Assembly (NCBI GenBank): GCA_035267815.1
Contig: DATFLK010000025.1
Coordinates: forward strand, 1-26,134
Origin: DATFLK01 sp035267815
Lineage (GTDB): Bacteria; Pseudomonadota; Zetaproteobacteria; Mariprofundales; Mariprofundaceae
Direction: 5' to 3'
DNA: 26,134 bases
Shown here: positions 13,731 to 25,041 of the stretch, one piece after another
Position numbering within the stretch: the first letter of the stretch is position 1
Layout: each line of letters starts with the position of its first letter
The notes under the pieces: model-generated
The model's input: the letters and a program-made list of their open reading frames with translations, nothing else
What the model was told of the DNA's origin: nothing
Database searches by the model: none
Made by a program: the position numbers and the translations under genes

Positions 13731-15041
13731 TTAGGCTGCCACCCGCTTCAGGCGCAGGAAGTGGGTGGCGCAGGAGATGCAGGGATCGTAGCAGCGGATC
13801 ACCCGTTCGCAGGCGGCGGCCAGCGCTTCATCACTGAGCGACAGAATGGAGGGAATCATCTGCCACAGGTCCGCCTCCATGCGCGCCTGGTTCTGCGAGG
13901 TGGGCGGCACGATGTTCGCCTCCACGACGCGCCCGTCGGCGTCGAGTGCATAGCGATGGTAGAGCATGCCGCGCGGCGCCTCGGTCACCGCCGTGCCAAC
14001 ACTCTCCTTGGGGGTCACAGGCCGATACGGCTCACCCGGCCCTGTGCCCAGTCCCTCGTAGTCCTCGATCAGCTCGATCGCCTCGTCGACCGCCTGCAAC
14101 ACCTCGGCGCTGCGGGCGATGATGGCGTGATAGGGATTCACCAGCGGTAGCTCGACACCGGCCTCGGCCAGTGCCTCGCGCACCACCGGACGCAGGCTTG
14201 CCGCATTGAGGTTCAGGCGCGCCATCGGTCCGACAAGGTAGGGCTTCTCATCCAGCAGACACTGCATTGCCGTCGAGTAGGGCGCCTGCCGCTCCTTGAA
14301 ATGGCCCTCGAATCCGTCCGACGCGCAGCTCATGTCGTGGGCCGTGCCGTCGCGGCTGACGGTGATGGCCCCCTCGTTCATCGGGTAGACGTTTCCGCTC
14401 AGGGCGGCGAAGGTATAGCCGGGAGAGAGATCGGGCATCTCGAATCCCGCCACCCAGGCCAGCGTCTCCTTGGCCGCTTCTCGTGCCCAGTGCAGCTCAT
14501 CGAGCAGGGAGCGAAGCTCGTTCGTCTGCGGCAGACGGGTGAAACCGCCGATGCAGACCGAGACCGGATGTACGGCGCGGCCGCCCAGCACCGTCAGAAT
14601 CCGGTCGCCCACCTTCTTGAGCCGCAACCCTCGACGCAGGATCTCCGGCTCGCTCCTGGCCAGCTCCAGCCCGCTATCCAGCCCGAGGAAATCGGGTGCG
14701 TGCAGCATGTAGACGTGCAGGCTGTGGCTCTCGATCCACTCGCCGCAGTAGAGCAACCGGCGAAGCTTCCGCACCGTCTCGCTGACCTCCATACCGAAAG
14801 CCGACTCGATGGCGTGCACGGAGCTCATCTGGTAGGCCACCGGACAGATGCCGCAGATGCGGGCAACGATGTCGGGCACCTCGCTGTAGTGGCGTCCCTT
14901 GAGGAAGGCCTCGAAGAAGCGCGGTGCCTCGAAGATCTTCAGCCGTACATCCTTGACCTCACCCTTGTCGACGACCACCTCGAGCGCCCCCTCGCCCTCG
15001 ACGCGTGCCATCAGATCCACCTCGATATTGCGCGTCGTCAT
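13731..15041 (-). CDS. hydA: group 3b [NiFe]-hydrogenase large (alpha, catalytic) subunit
   Basis: 436 aa. It carries the NiFe(CN)2CO active site. The L1 motif RICGICP (C63, C66) is followed by VAYQMSSVHAIESAFG. The L2 motif is DPCISCATHF (C421, C424). The wording of both motifs is that of group 3b, the cytoplasmic NADP-linked hydrogenase/sulfhydrogenase class, rather than the membrane uptake or F420 types. Cleavage by the maturation protease would be after H427, removing FLRLKRVAA. The ATG at 15041 overlaps the hydD stop by 4 nt (ATGA). The reaction is H2 + NADP+ to NADPH + H+, reversible; sulfur or polysulfide reduction is known for relatives. Confidence 0.95.
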   Translation of the reverse strand: MTTRNIEVDLMARVEGEGALEVVVDKGEVKDVRLKIFEAPRFFEAFLKGRHYSEVPDIVARICGICPVAYQMSSVHAIESAFGMEVSETVRKLRRLLYCGEWIESHSLHVYMLHAPDFLGLDSGLELARSEPEILRRGLRLKKVGDRILTVLGGRAVHPVSVCIGGFTRLPQTNELRSLLDELHWAREAAKETLAWVAGFEMPDLSPGYTFAALSGNVYPMNEGAITVSRDGTAHDMSCASDGFEGHFKERQAPYSTAMQCLLDEKPYLVGPMARLNLNAASLRPVVREALAEAGVELPLVNPYHAIIARSAEVLQAVDEAIELIEDYEGLGTGPGEPYRPVTPKESVGTAVTEAPRGMLYHRYALDADGRVVEANIVPPTSQNQARMEADLWQMIPSILSLSDEALAAACERVIRCYDPCISCATHFLRLKRVAA

Positions 15042-15856
15042 GTCTCCCCCTCGCCCGTTTCCTCGCCTGCCTCTTTAAAGGGACTGACATAGCTGTGGAT
15101 GAAGCGGAAGCGGTGCGCCGCCTCATGAGCGCTCAGATGCAGTGTCTCGCGGAAACGGCGCGACAACGCCTCGGTGTTGGCGTGCTCCCGCCTCGCCGGA
15201 TAAGAAGGTTCAGCCGGCCCGAAACAGCCGTAACAGGCGCGCCCCATGGAGGGGCAGATAGCGCCGCAGCCGGTGCGTGTCACCGGCCCCAGGCAGGGCT
15301 CGCCCTTGGTCACCAGCACACAGACCTTCTGCCTGCGCTTACACTCTTGGCAGACACTGACGCCGGGGATGCGCGGCACCACACCGGCCAGCAGGTCGCT
15401 CAACACCTTCCTCAGCTGATCCTTGTCGATCGGACAGCCCCACAGCTCGTAATCGACCGCTACATGCTCGGAGATCGGCGTGGAGGTGGAGAGGGAGCGG
15501 ATATATTCAGGATGGGGATAGACGGCCTGCACGAAAGCGTCGTGATCGGCAAAGTTACGCAGCGCCTGCAGACCGCCGGAGGTGGCGCAGGCACCAATGG
15601 TGATCAGGGTATCGCACTGCTCGCGGATGGCGGCCAGGTGGTGGATTTGTTCGGGCGTCGAGACTGAGCCCTCGATGAGCGCCACATCGTAGGGCCCGTC
15701 GAGCATGCGGCTGGAGGCCTCGGGGAAGAAGGCGATTTTCACCCGCTCGTTCAGCATCAACAGATCCTCCTCCAGGCTGAGCACGGAGAGCTGACAGCCG
15801 TCGCAGGAGGCGAACTTGAAGACGGCCAGACGCGGGCGTTTGATCTGCTCCGCCAT
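15038..15856 (-). CDS. hydD: group 3b [NiFe]-hydrogenase small (delta) subunit
   Basis: 272 aa iron-sulfur subunit next to the NiFe centre. It begins with RLAVFKFASCDGCQLSVL (C18, C21 of the proximal cluster) and has no twin-arginine signal, so it is cytoplasmic. IGACATSGG and WGCPIDKD supply further proximal ligands. The C-terminal half contains CQECKRRQKVC and CLGPVTRTGCGAICPSMGRACYGCFGP, for additional [4Fe-4S] clusters. ATG 15856 overlaps the hydG stop (TGATG) and has GGAGG 6 nt upstream; GTG 15859 is a less likely alternative. It passes electrons from HydA to HydG/HydB. Confidence 0.94.
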   Translation of the reverse strand: MAEQIKRPRLAVFKFASCDGCQLSVLSLEEDLLMLNERVKIAFFPEASSRMLDGPYDVALIEGSVSTPEQIHHLAAIREQCDTLITIGACATSGGLQALRNFADHDAFVQAVYPHPEYIRSLSTSTPISEHVAVDYELWGCPIDKDQLRKVLSDLLAGVVPRIPGVSVCQECKRRQKVCVLVTKGEPCLGPVTRTGCGAICPSMGRACYGCFGPAEPSYPARREHANTEALSRRFRETLHLSAHEAAHRFRFIHSYVSPFKEAGEETGEGET

Positions 15857-16686
15857 CACCAGCCTCCGGCCAGATAGGGGGCGACGCGGTCATACCGCAT
15901 CACCGGTCCGTCCTTGCAGGCGAAGTAGGGGCCGATCTGACAGTGACCGCAGAGCCCCACGCCGCATTGCATGTTGCGCTCGATGGAGAGGAACATGGTA
16001 TCGTGGCGGATGCCGCGCTTCTCCAGATGCTGGGCGGCCATCCGCATCATAATCTCCGGACCGCACATCATCACCACGGCGAAATCCGGCCTGATCTCGA
16101 CCTCGTCGAACAGCTCGGTGACGACGCCGACATGGTAGTGCCAGGTCTTGCCCGGCTGGTCACTGGCCAGCAGCACCTCAGTGTTCTCGTGCTTCCGCCA
16201 TTCATCGAAGCGCTCGCGGTAGAGCAGGTCGTTCGGCGTCTTCACGCCGTGCAGGATTTTGATCGCACCATAGCGGTCGCGACGGCGGAACATGTACTCG
16301 ATGGCGCCGACGACGGGGGCGCAGCCGAGCCCGCCGGTGATCACCACCACATCCTTCCCCTCGGACGTCTCCAGCGGCCACCCCTTGCCGTAGGGGCCGC
16401 GAAGCCCGAGCACGTCGCCCTCCTTCAGATTGCCGATGGCGCCGCTGACCCGGCCGACGACACGGATCGTATGCTCCAGCAGGTGCGAATCCTCCGGATC
16501 AGAGACGATGGAGATCGGCACCTCGCCGACCCCGGCGACGTAGATCATGTTGAACTGGCCGCCCTCGAAGACGAATCGCTCCCGCAATGCATCGTCATCC
16601 AGACGCAACCGGTAGGTGTAGATACCGGGCGACTCCTCGGACTTGTCGACGATACGGGCGGGATAAAGCGCATAGGGATCGGCCAT
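15856..16686 (-). CDS. hydG: group 3b hydrogenase gamma subunit, FAD/NAD(P)-binding oxidoreductase
   Basis: 276 aa, ferredoxin-NADP reductase-like, of the sulfhydrogenase gamma/dihydroorotate-reductase electron-transfer family. The flavin domain contains FEGGQFNMIYVAGVGEVPIS (about 40-59) and GLRGPYGKGWPL. The nucleotide domain contains VVVITGGLGCAPV (113-125). The C-terminal [2Fe-2S] site has C241, C246, C249 and C257 (CGVGLCGHCQ...C). It would exchange electrons with NADP(H). The true start is ATG 16686, which overlaps the hydB stop (TGATG) with GGAGA upstream. The frame extends to 16824, but that part is antisense-like sequence inside hydB. Confidence 0.94.
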   Translation of the reverse strand: MADPYALYPARIVDKSEESPGIYTYRLRLDDDALRERFVFEGGQFNMIYVAGVGEVPISIVSDPEDSHLLEHTIRVVGRVSGAIGNLKEGDVLGLRGPYGKGWPLETSEGKDVVVITGGLGCAPVVGAIEYMFRRRDRYGAIKILHGVKTPNDLLYRERFDEWRKHENTEVLLASDQPGKTWHYHVGVVTELFDEVEIRPDFAVVMMCGPEIMMRMAAQHLEKRGIRHDTMFLSIERNMQCGVGLCGHCQIGPYFACKDGPVMRYDRVAPYLAGGW

Positions 16687-17780
16687 CAGGGCTTCTCCAT
16701 CAGGGCCGCGGCCTCCTCGGTGATATCGATGCCGACCGGACACCAAGTGATGCAACGGCCGCAGCCGACACAGCCGGAGGTACCGAACTGGTCGATCCAC
16801 GAGGCGAGCTTGTGGGTCAGCCACAGACGGTAGCGGTGCTTCGTATCGGGGCGCATGTTCTTACCGTGGATATAGCTGTGCTCGGAGCTAAAGCAAGAGT
16901 CCCATAGGCGCGTGCGCTCACTCGCCTCGCCATCCAGCGAAGGAGTCTCCTCGACGCGGTGGCAGAAGCAGGTGGGACAGACCATCGTGCAGTTGGCGCA
17001 GGAGAGGCAGCGCTCGGCCACCTGCTGCCAGCGCGGATGGTTGTCGGTCTCGTAGAGCGCGCCGGGCAGGTTGGACCGGTCGATGCCGCGCGTCTGGGAC
17101 TCGGCACAGGCTTCCACGGCGCGGCGGGCACGCTCCTGCGTGCGGCAATCGGCCGACTCGGTCGGAAGCTCCGACAGGATAGACGCCCCCTGGTTGCTGC
17201 CGACCTGGATCAGAAACCGATCGTCCAGTTCCGTCAGGGCCAGGTCGTACCCTCCCTTGGCCTCGGGACCGGTCTGCATTGAGGCGCAGAAGCAGGTCGG
17301 CTGGGCGCGCGTACAGTGGACCGCCACCAGCAGCAGAGACGATCGCCGCGACCGGAACCGGGCATCGGCATGCTCACCCTCGGCAAAGACACGATCCTGA
17401 ATCCCCAGCGCCGCCAAGTCGCAGGCGCGCACGCCGATCAGGGCCGTGGGAACAGGCTCGGGCACACAGGATTCGAAGGTCAGTTCGCCGTCGACGCGCT
17501 TCACGCGCATCAGCGGCTCCTCTGCCACGAAGGTCTGGTTCTTCAGCGACTGGGGGCCGTGCACCAGATCGAAACAACGCCCGGCATCCCCCTGATGCAG
17601 CCGGTAGTGGCCCGGCGCCTGCTCGTCCCGCCACCCCCACGGGAGCTCCGCGCTGTCGGCAACTTCGCGCCACATCGCGGTACCGTCCTGCACGGTCGGT
17701 GCCAGCGTCCGGAAACCGCGCGCCTGCAATACCCCGAACAGTGCGTCCATGTCGCGCTTCTGCAAAACCTGTGCTGCCAT
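16686..17780 (-). CDS. hydB: group 3b hydrogenase beta subunit, 4Fe-4S protein (anaerobic sulfite reductase subunit A-like)
   Basis: 364 aa. First gene of the hydrogenase operon. The body is typical of the HydB/AsrA family (VPTALIGVRACDLAALGIQD). Near the C-terminus are two ferredoxin-type clusters: C258/C261/C264/C268 (CLSCANCTMVCPTCFC) and C337/C340/C343/C347 (CVGCGRCITWCPVG). It is an electron-transfer subunit partnering HydG. I chose ATG 17780 (MAAQVLQKRDM) because AAGGA lies 8 nt upstream; ATG 17798 and a TTG at 17837 are longer options and would add a sequence without homology. The order beta-gamma-delta-alpha matches the Pyrococcus hydBGDA sulfhydrogenase operon. Confidence 0.92.
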   Translation of the reverse strand: MAAQVLQKRDMDALFGVLQARGFRTLAPTVQDGTAMWREVADSAELPWGWRDEQAPGHYRLHQGDAGRCFDLVHGPQSLKNQTFVAEEPLMRVKRVDGELTFESCVPEPVPTALIGVRACDLAALGIQDRVFAEGEHADARFRSRRSSLLLVAVHCTRAQPTCFCASMQTGPEAKGGYDLALTELDDRFLIQVGSNQGASILSELPTESADCRTQERARRAVEACAESQTRGIDRSNLPGALYETDNHPRWQQVAERCLSCANCTMVCPTCFCHRVEETPSLDGEASERTRLWDSCFSSEHSYIHGKNMRPDTKHRYRLWLTHKLASWIDQFGTSGCVGCGRCITWCPVGIDITEEAAALMEKP

Positions 17781-17825
17781 CGCCGTTTCCTTCCCCATCC
17801 TATACCGTATCATTACATCGTCGGG

Positions 17826-17850
17826 AGTATAGACCAAGGCCTTCGGTCAA
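17826..17850 (-). promoter_or_regulatory. Candidate operator/promoter of the hydrogenase operon
   Basis: A near-perfect palindrome, GACCAAGGCCTTCGGTC on the plus strand (17832-17848, one unpaired base), fills the space between TTGACC (17845-17850) and TATACT (17826-17831) read on the minus strand. The 13-nt spacing is too short for ordinary sigma70, so the hexamers may be chance. The dyad still looks like a repressor or activator site in the shared 177-bp region between hydB and hppA. Confidence 0.35.
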
Positions 17851-17875
17851 TCCCACAGAACGTCTCCAATTGTTC

Positions 17876-17881
17876 TATAAT
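17876..17881 (+). promoter_or_regulatory. Possible -10 element for hppA
   Basis: A perfect TATAAT lies 77 nt upstream of the probable hppA start. No convincing -35 hexamer stands 16-18 nt before it (CCACAG at 17 nt), so activator help may be needed. The surrounding 30 bases are notably AT-rich for this genome. Confidence 0.4.
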
Positions 17882-17945
17882 CCCCCTAGCCGGGATGCGG
17901 ATCATGTCGTCCCGACCGCAACGCTTTGGCGGTCTTCACATCAGC

Positions 17946-17951
17946 AAGGAG
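17946..17951 (+). promoter_or_regulatory. Ribosome binding site deciding the TTG start of hppA
   Basis: AAGGAG is followed by 6 nt and then TTG at 17958. No comparable site precedes the ATG codons at 17895 and 17904. Confidence 0.55.
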
Positions 17952-17957
17952 CAGTCA

Positions 17958-20006
<2,049 letters not shown>

Positions 20007-20040
20007 CAGCACGGCGAACGGACACCAAGGAGGTACATCA

Positions 20041-22560
20041 ATGAGAGTTTCGCCCTACTACTTTCTGCCGGAGATGCCCCCGGGGCTAGAGGACCTGGTC
20101 GAACTGGCACTCGATATGCGCTGGTCGTGGAGTCATACCGCTGACATGCTCTGGAAACGGATGGATCCCGAGTTGTGGGATCAGACGCGAAACCCCTGGC
20201 TGATCCTGCAGACAGTCTCGGAGGAGCGACTCAAGGAGCTTGCCGCGGACAAGGCGTTCACCGAACAGATCAAGGAGCGGATCGAGGCCCACCATACGGC
20301 ACTCGAAACACCCGGCTGGTTCAAACAGGAGGGGTTGCCGGAGCGGGTCGGCAATATCGCCTATTTCAGCATGGAATTCGGGCTTTCCGAAGCGCTGCCG
20401 ATCTACTCCGGCGGCCTAGGCATTCTGGCCGGCGATTTCCTGAAAACCGCTAATGACCTAGATATGCCAGTCGTCGGCATCGGCCTGCTCTATCAGCAGG
20501 GATATTTCCGTCAGGTGCTGGATGCCGAGGGCAACCAGCGGGAGTTCTTCCCCTTCAACAACCCCAACCAGCTGCCCCTGACCCCGGTACGTGACGAGAA
20601 GGGGAAGTGGATGCTGGTTCGAGTGCGCCTCCCCGGTCGCGAGCTCCGCCTACAGGTGTGGCAGGCGATCGTCGGCCGCGTGCGCCTTTACCTGATGGAC
20701 AGCAACAACGCGCTGAATGCACCGCCGGACCAGGGCATCACCAGCGAGCTGTACGGTGGCGGCAAGGAGATGCGTCTGCAGCAGGAGATGGTACTCGGCA
20801 TCGGCGGATGCCGCATCCTGCAGAAGCTTGGCATCGACGCCGACATCTACCACCTGAACGAGGGACATGCCGCCTTCGCCGTACTCGAACGCGCCCACGC
20901 CTTCGCCGAAGAAAACGGCTGCGGTTTCCGCGAGGCGCTAGCCGCGACACGAACCGGCAACCTCTTCACTACCCACACCCCCGTCGAGGCCGGTTTCGAC
21001 CGCTTCCCGGCCGATCTGATGCGGCAGTACCTGTCGGAATACTGCGGCGAGATCGGCATCACGCTGGATGAGCTGATGGCACTGGGACGTATCGATGCCG
21101 ACAACACCGGGGAGCTATTCAACATGGCCTATCTGGCGGCGCATGCCTGCGGCGCCATCAACGGCGTCAGCCGTCTGCACGGGAAGGTCAGCCGGCGCAT
21201 CTTTCAGCCGCTGTTTCCGCACTGGCCCCGTAACGAGGTGCCGGCCAGCCATGTCACCAACGGCGTACACATCCCTTCATGGAGCTCGAGCGAGGCCGGC
21301 GATTTCTGGAACCGGACATGCGATCTCCCCACCCAAGAGGAAAGCAGTGCTGCTGGCAGCGCCGACCATATCGAAGACGAGGAATTCTGGGGGCTACGCA
21401 CCAGCGGGCGGCAACAGCTGGTCCACTACGCCCGCAAGAAGCTTGCCCGACAGCTGGCCGTGACCGGCGCGCCGCGTGAAGAGGTGGAGGGAGCATCCTC
21501 CGTGCTCGATCCCAATATCCTCACCCTCTGCTTTGCCCGCCGTTTTGCCGAATACAAGCGCCCCAATCTGCTACTAACGGACGGGGACCGTCTGGCCCAA
21601 CTTATCTCCGACGCGAAGCGCCCGGTACAGCTGATCATCGCCGGCAAGGCGCATCCGCGCGACGACGAGGGCAAGGCGATGATCCGTGAATGGACCACCT
21701 TTATCCGCCGATACCGGCTGCATTCGCGCGTGGTATTCCTAAGCGATTACGATATGCAACTGGCTCAGCAGCTGGTTCGCGGTGCCGACGTCTGGATCAA
21801 CACACCCCGCCGACCGTGGGAGGCGTGCGGCACCTCTGGCATGAAGGTGCTGTTCAACGGCGGGCTGAACCTGTCGGAACTGGACGGCTGGTGGGCCGGT
21901 GCCTACGACCCGGAGATGGGCTGGGCACTGGGCGATGGCAAGGAGCACGACTCCGATCGCGCATGGGATATCGCCGAAGCAGAAGAGCTCTACGACCTGC
22001 TCGAGAACCGGATTATCCCGGAGTTCTACGACCGGAATCCGCACGGCATCCCGAAGCGCTGGGTGGCACGGATGCGAGCTAGCATCTGCCGCATGGCGCC
22101 CCGTTTTTCGAGCGAACGGATGCTGCGCGAGTACACCGAACGACACTATCTCCCACTGGCAGCGGCATTTCGGCGACGCACTGAAGACGGCAGCAAGGTG
22201 GCAAAGGAGGTCGAGGCATGGCGCCATGCGGTCAAACAACACTGGCCGGAACTCCATTTCGGTAACATGGACGTCAAGGAGCAGGAGAATCAGCTCCACT
22301 TCTCCGTTCAGGTCTATCTGGACGAGCTGGGTCCCGACGCGGTGCGGGTGGAGCTCTTTGCCGACGCCCTCGATGACGACGGCGACACCTGTATCCGCAT
22401 GACATGCGAGGAGAAACTCGCCGGGGCGATCAACGGCTATGTCTACACGGCCAGCGTGCCCGACACGCGACCGGCCGGGGACTATACGCCGCGTATCGTG
22501 CCAGACCATCCCGATGCACTCGTGCCGCTAGAGACCGACCAGATCCTCTGGCTCAAATAG
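20041..22560 (+). CDS. glgP: alpha-glucan (glycogen/maltodextrin) phosphorylase, GT35, DUF3417-containing type
   Basis: 839 aa. It phosphorolyses alpha-1,4-glucans to glucose-1-phosphate. The N-terminal 100 residues (LPPGL-type helix, LALDMRWSWSHTADMLWKRMDP) are the DUF3417 extension of the Thermus/TIGR02094 class of phosphorylases. Core motifs: IAYFSMEFGLSEALPIYSGG, GIGLLYQQGYFRQ, YHLNEGHAAF, FTTHTPVEAGFDRF, VTNGVHIPSW, CFARRFAEYKRP, and the PLP lysine K602 in EACGTSGMKVLFNGG. The start ATG has a strong AAGGAGGT site and lies 34 bp after hppA, so the two are probably cotranscribed. Glycogen is the likely reserve substrate; no glycogen synthase or branching enzyme is in the window. Confidence 0.95.
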   Translation: MRVSPYYFLPEMPPGLEDLVELALDMRWSWSHTADMLWKRMDPELWDQTRNPWLILQTVSEERLKELAADKAFTEQIKERIEAHHTALETPGWFKQEGLPERVGNIAYFSMEFGLSEALPIYSGGLGILAGDFLKTANDLDMPVVGIGLLYQQGYFRQVLDAEGNQREFFPFNNPNQLPLTPVRDEKGKWMLVRVRLPGRELRLQVWQAIVGRVRLYLMDSNNALNAPPDQGITSELYGGGKEMRLQQEMVLGIGGCRILQKLGIDADIYHLNEGHAAFAVLERAHAFAEENGCGFREALAATRTGNLFTTHTPVEAGFDRFPADLMRQYLSEYCGEIGITLDELMALGRIDADNTGELFNMAYLAAHACGAINGVSRLHGKVSRRIFQPLFPHWPRNEVPASHVTNGVHIPSWSSSEAGDFWNRTCDLPTQEESSAAGSADHIEDEEFWGLRTSGRQQLVHYARKKLARQLAVTGAPREEVEGASSVLDPNILTLCFARRFAEYKRPNLLLTDGDRLAQLISDAKRPVQLIIAGKAHPRDDEGKAMIREWTTFIRRYRLHSRVVFLSDYDMQLAQQLVRGADVWINTPRRPWEACGTSGMKVLFNGGLNLSELDGWWAGAYDPEMGWALGDGKEHDSDRAWDIAEAEELYDLLENRIIPEFYDRNPHGIPKRWVARMRASICRMAPRFSSERMLREYTERHYLPLAAAFRRRTEDGSKVAKEVEAWRHAVKQHWPELHFGNMDVKEQENQLHFSVQVYLDELGPDAVRVELFADALDDDGDTCIRMTCEEKLAGAINGYVYTASVPDTRPAGDYTPRIVPDHPDALVPLETDQILWLK

Positions 22561-22599
22561 GCGGACGGCACGAGGATTGGCGGAAAGGAGGAGAACAAC

Positions 22600-25038
22600 A
22601 TGCCCGCATCAGCATCGGCGCAATCCTATACAGGCCTGACGACGACGGAGGCGGAGAAACGGCTGCAGCAATACGGCCCCAACACTCTGGCCGAGAAGAA
22701 ACGTTCCGCCCTGCTTCAATTGCTGGGCTACTTCTGGGGGCCGATCCCCTGGATGATCGAGGTAGCTGCCGTGCTCTCGGCGCTGGACCAGCACTGGCCC
22801 GATTTCTCGATCATCATCGCCCTATTGCTCTTCAACGCCGGCGTTGGCTTCTGGCAGGAGTACACGGCAGGCAACGCGGTCGATGCGCTCAAGAAACAGC
22901 TCGCCGTGAAGGCCCGGGTGCTACGCAACAGCACTTGGCAGGAAATCGACGCCGCCAAGCTGGTACCGGAAGACATCATCCGCATCCGACTGGGCGACAT
23001 TATCCCGGCCGATGTGACATTGGTCGAAGGCGACTACCTCAGCGTAGACCAGTCGGCTCTGACCGGTGAATCACTGCCCGTGACCAAAGAAACCGGCGAT
23101 ACGGCCTACTCGGGCACAATCGCCAAGCAGGGCGAGGTGGTCGCACAGGTCACCGCCACAGGCCAGCAGACCAAATTTGGCAAGACCGCCGGGCTGGTTG
23201 CCAAAGCCAGAACCGTGTCCCATTTCCAGAAAGCGGTACTCAGCATTGGCGACTACCTTATCTATATCAGTCTAGCGCTGGTGGCGATCCTGATCATCGT
23301 CCAGCTCTTCCGCCACTCTCCGTGGCTGGAGCTAGTGCAGTTCGCATTGATCCTGACCGTCGCCTCGATCCCGGTGGCCATGCCGGCCGTGCTCTCGATG
23401 ACCATGGCGGTCGGCGCCACCGCCCTGGCCAAACGCAAGGCGATCGTCACGCGGCTCGAATCGATCGAGGAGATGGCCAGCATGGAGGTGCTCTGTTCGG
23501 ACAAGACCGGCACCTTGACCCAGAACAGGTTGACGCTCGGCGACGTCCAGCTCTTCGAGGCGGATGACAAACAGGCGTTGCTGCTCCATGCCGCACTCGC
23601 CTCCAAGGAGGAGGATCGAGACGCCATCGACGAGGCGATCCTGAAGGGACTCGACGACGATGCCACGCATGACTACCGGCAGGTGCGATTTGTTCCCTTC
23701 GACCCCGTCCACAAACGCACCGAGGCAACCATCGAAGATGGTGACGGCCATAGTTCCCGGGTCACCAAGGGGGCGCCTCAAGTGATCATGGATATGTGCG
23801 CGCTGGACAGTGAGGATCGCCACGAAGCGGAGGAGGGGGTCGAATCCTTCGCCGAGGAGGGGTACCGCACCCTCGGCGTGGCCCACAAAAAGGAGGGTGA
23901 TACCCACTGGTATTTCGACGGCATCCTGTCGCTGTTCGACCCGCCGCGGGAAGACTCCAAAAAGACCATCGCCGCGGCCCAAAAGTACGGCGTCGACGTC
24001 AAGATGGTCACCGGAGACAACCTCGCCATCGGCCGGCAGATCGCCGGCAAGCTGGGCCTGAAGGGGCAGATCCTCGAGGCCGATGCGCTCGCCGCATCGG
24101 CGCACGACAGCGAGATCGCCGAACAAGTCGAGAACGCGGTCGGTTTCGCCGAGGTCTTCCCCGAACACAAGTTCGATATCGTCAAGAAGCTACAGGCGCG
24201 TGACAACATCGTTGGCATGACCGGCGATGGCGTCAACGATGCCCCGGCCCTGAAACAGGCCGATGTCGGCATCGCGGTCTCCGGCGCCACGGATGCGGCA
24301 CGGGCCGCCGCCGATCTGGTGCTGACCGCACCGGGCCTGTCGGTCATCATCAACGCCATTGAGGAAGCTAGGCGGATCTTCGAACGCATGAACAGCTATG
24401 CCATCTACCGTATCAGCGAGACCATCCGCATCATGTTCTTCGTCGTCATGACGATGATCTTCTTCAACTTCTACCCGATCACCGCGGTGATGATCATCCT
24501 GCTGGCCTTTCTCAACGACGTGCCGATCATGACCATTGCCTACGATTATACCCACTCCGATGCGAAACCAGTGCGCTGGAACATGCAGCGGGTCACGACC
24601 GTCGCCACGACCATGGGCATCACCGGCGTCGTCGGTAGTTTCGGCATGCTGCTGCTGGCCAAGGAGTGGTTGCATCTCGACGTGGCCCAGATCCAGACCT
24701 ACGTCTTCCTGAAAATGGCCGTGGCCGGACACCTGATCCTCTTCGTATCGCGCACCCGGGGCCATTTCTGGAAGCGCCCCTTCCCTGCCCCCGCCATGAT
24801 CTGGTCGGCGATCGTCACCAAGCTGATCGGCACCCTAATCGCCGCCTACGGCTTCGGCATCATGACCCCGATCGGCTGGGGCGATATCGCGCTGATCTGG
24901 GCCTACTCGATCATCTCGGCCTTCGTGACCGATCTCGTCAAGGTGGAGGTCTACCGTCACATCAATCAGATTACCTCAAGCCACCTCGGTTTTCTGGGCA
25001 GGATCAAGCAACCGTTCCACACTCACGGAGGGTCATAA
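22600..25038 (+). CDS. P-type (P3A) plasma-membrane H+-ATPase
   Basis: 812 aa. ATP-driven proton export pump of the fungal/plant Pma1/AHA type. The actuator has SALTGESLPV (153-161). M4 has SIPVAMPAV (256-264). The phosphorylated aspartate is D301 in CSDKTGTLT. Nucleotide domain: KGAPQVI and MVTGDN; hinge TGDGVNDAPALKQADVGIAV. In M6, FLNDVPIMTIAYD carries the proton-binding aspartate typical of P3A pumps and lacks the calcium, heavy-metal or potassium signatures. No long C-terminal autoinhibitory domain is present. GGAGGAG lies just upstream of ATG 22600, 39 bp after glgP. Prokaryotic P3A pumps are sporadic; they serve pH homeostasis or membrane energisation. Confidence 0.93.
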   Translation: MPASASAQSYTGLTTTEAEKRLQQYGPNTLAEKKRSALLQLLGYFWGPIPWMIEVAAVLSALDQHWPDFSIIIALLLFNAGVGFWQEYTAGNAVDALKKQLAVKARVLRNSTWQEIDAAKLVPEDIIRIRLGDIIPADVTLVEGDYLSVDQSALTGESLPVTKETGDTAYSGTIAKQGEVVAQVTATGQQTKFGKTAGLVAKARTVSHFQKAVLSIGDYLIYISLALVAILIIVQLFRHSPWLELVQFALILTVASIPVAMPAVLSMTMAVGATALAKRKAIVTRLESIEEMASMEVLCSDKTGTLTQNRLTLGDVQLFEADDKQALLLHAALASKEEDRDAIDEAILKGLDDDATHDYRQVRFVPFDPVHKRTEATIEDGDGHSSRVTKGAPQVIMDMCALDSEDRHEAEEGVESFAEEGYRTLGVAHKKEGDTHWYFDGILSLFDPPREDSKKTIAAAQKYGVDVKMVTGDNLAIGRQIAGKLGLKGQILEADALAASAHDSEIAEQVENAVGFAEVFPEHKFDIVKKLQARDNIVGMTGDGVNDAPALKQADVGIAVSGATDAARAAADLVLTAPGLSVIINAIEEARRIFERMNSYAIYRISETIRIMFFVVMTMIFFNFYPITAVMIILLAFLNDVPIMTIAYDYTHSDAKPVRWNMQRVTTVATTMGITGVVGSFGMLLLAKEWLHLDVAQIQTYVFLKMAVAGHLILFVSRTRGHFWKRPFPAPAMIWSAIVTKLIGTLIAAYGFGIMTPIGWGDIALIWAYSIISAFVTDLVKVEVYRHINQITSSHLGFLGRIKQPFHTHGGS

Positions 25039-25041
25039 GGC

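Noticed and set aside
16687..16824. Upstream extension of the hydG frame
   Set aside because: It lies inside hydB, has no homology to the flavoprotein family and lacks a ribosome site, whereas ATG 16686 has both GGAGA and the canonical N-terminus.
17316..17894. Long N-terminal extension of the hppA reading frame
   Set aside because: It runs antisense through hydB and shows no membrane or pyrophosphatase features; the protein proper begins at helix 1 with a good ribosome site at 17946.
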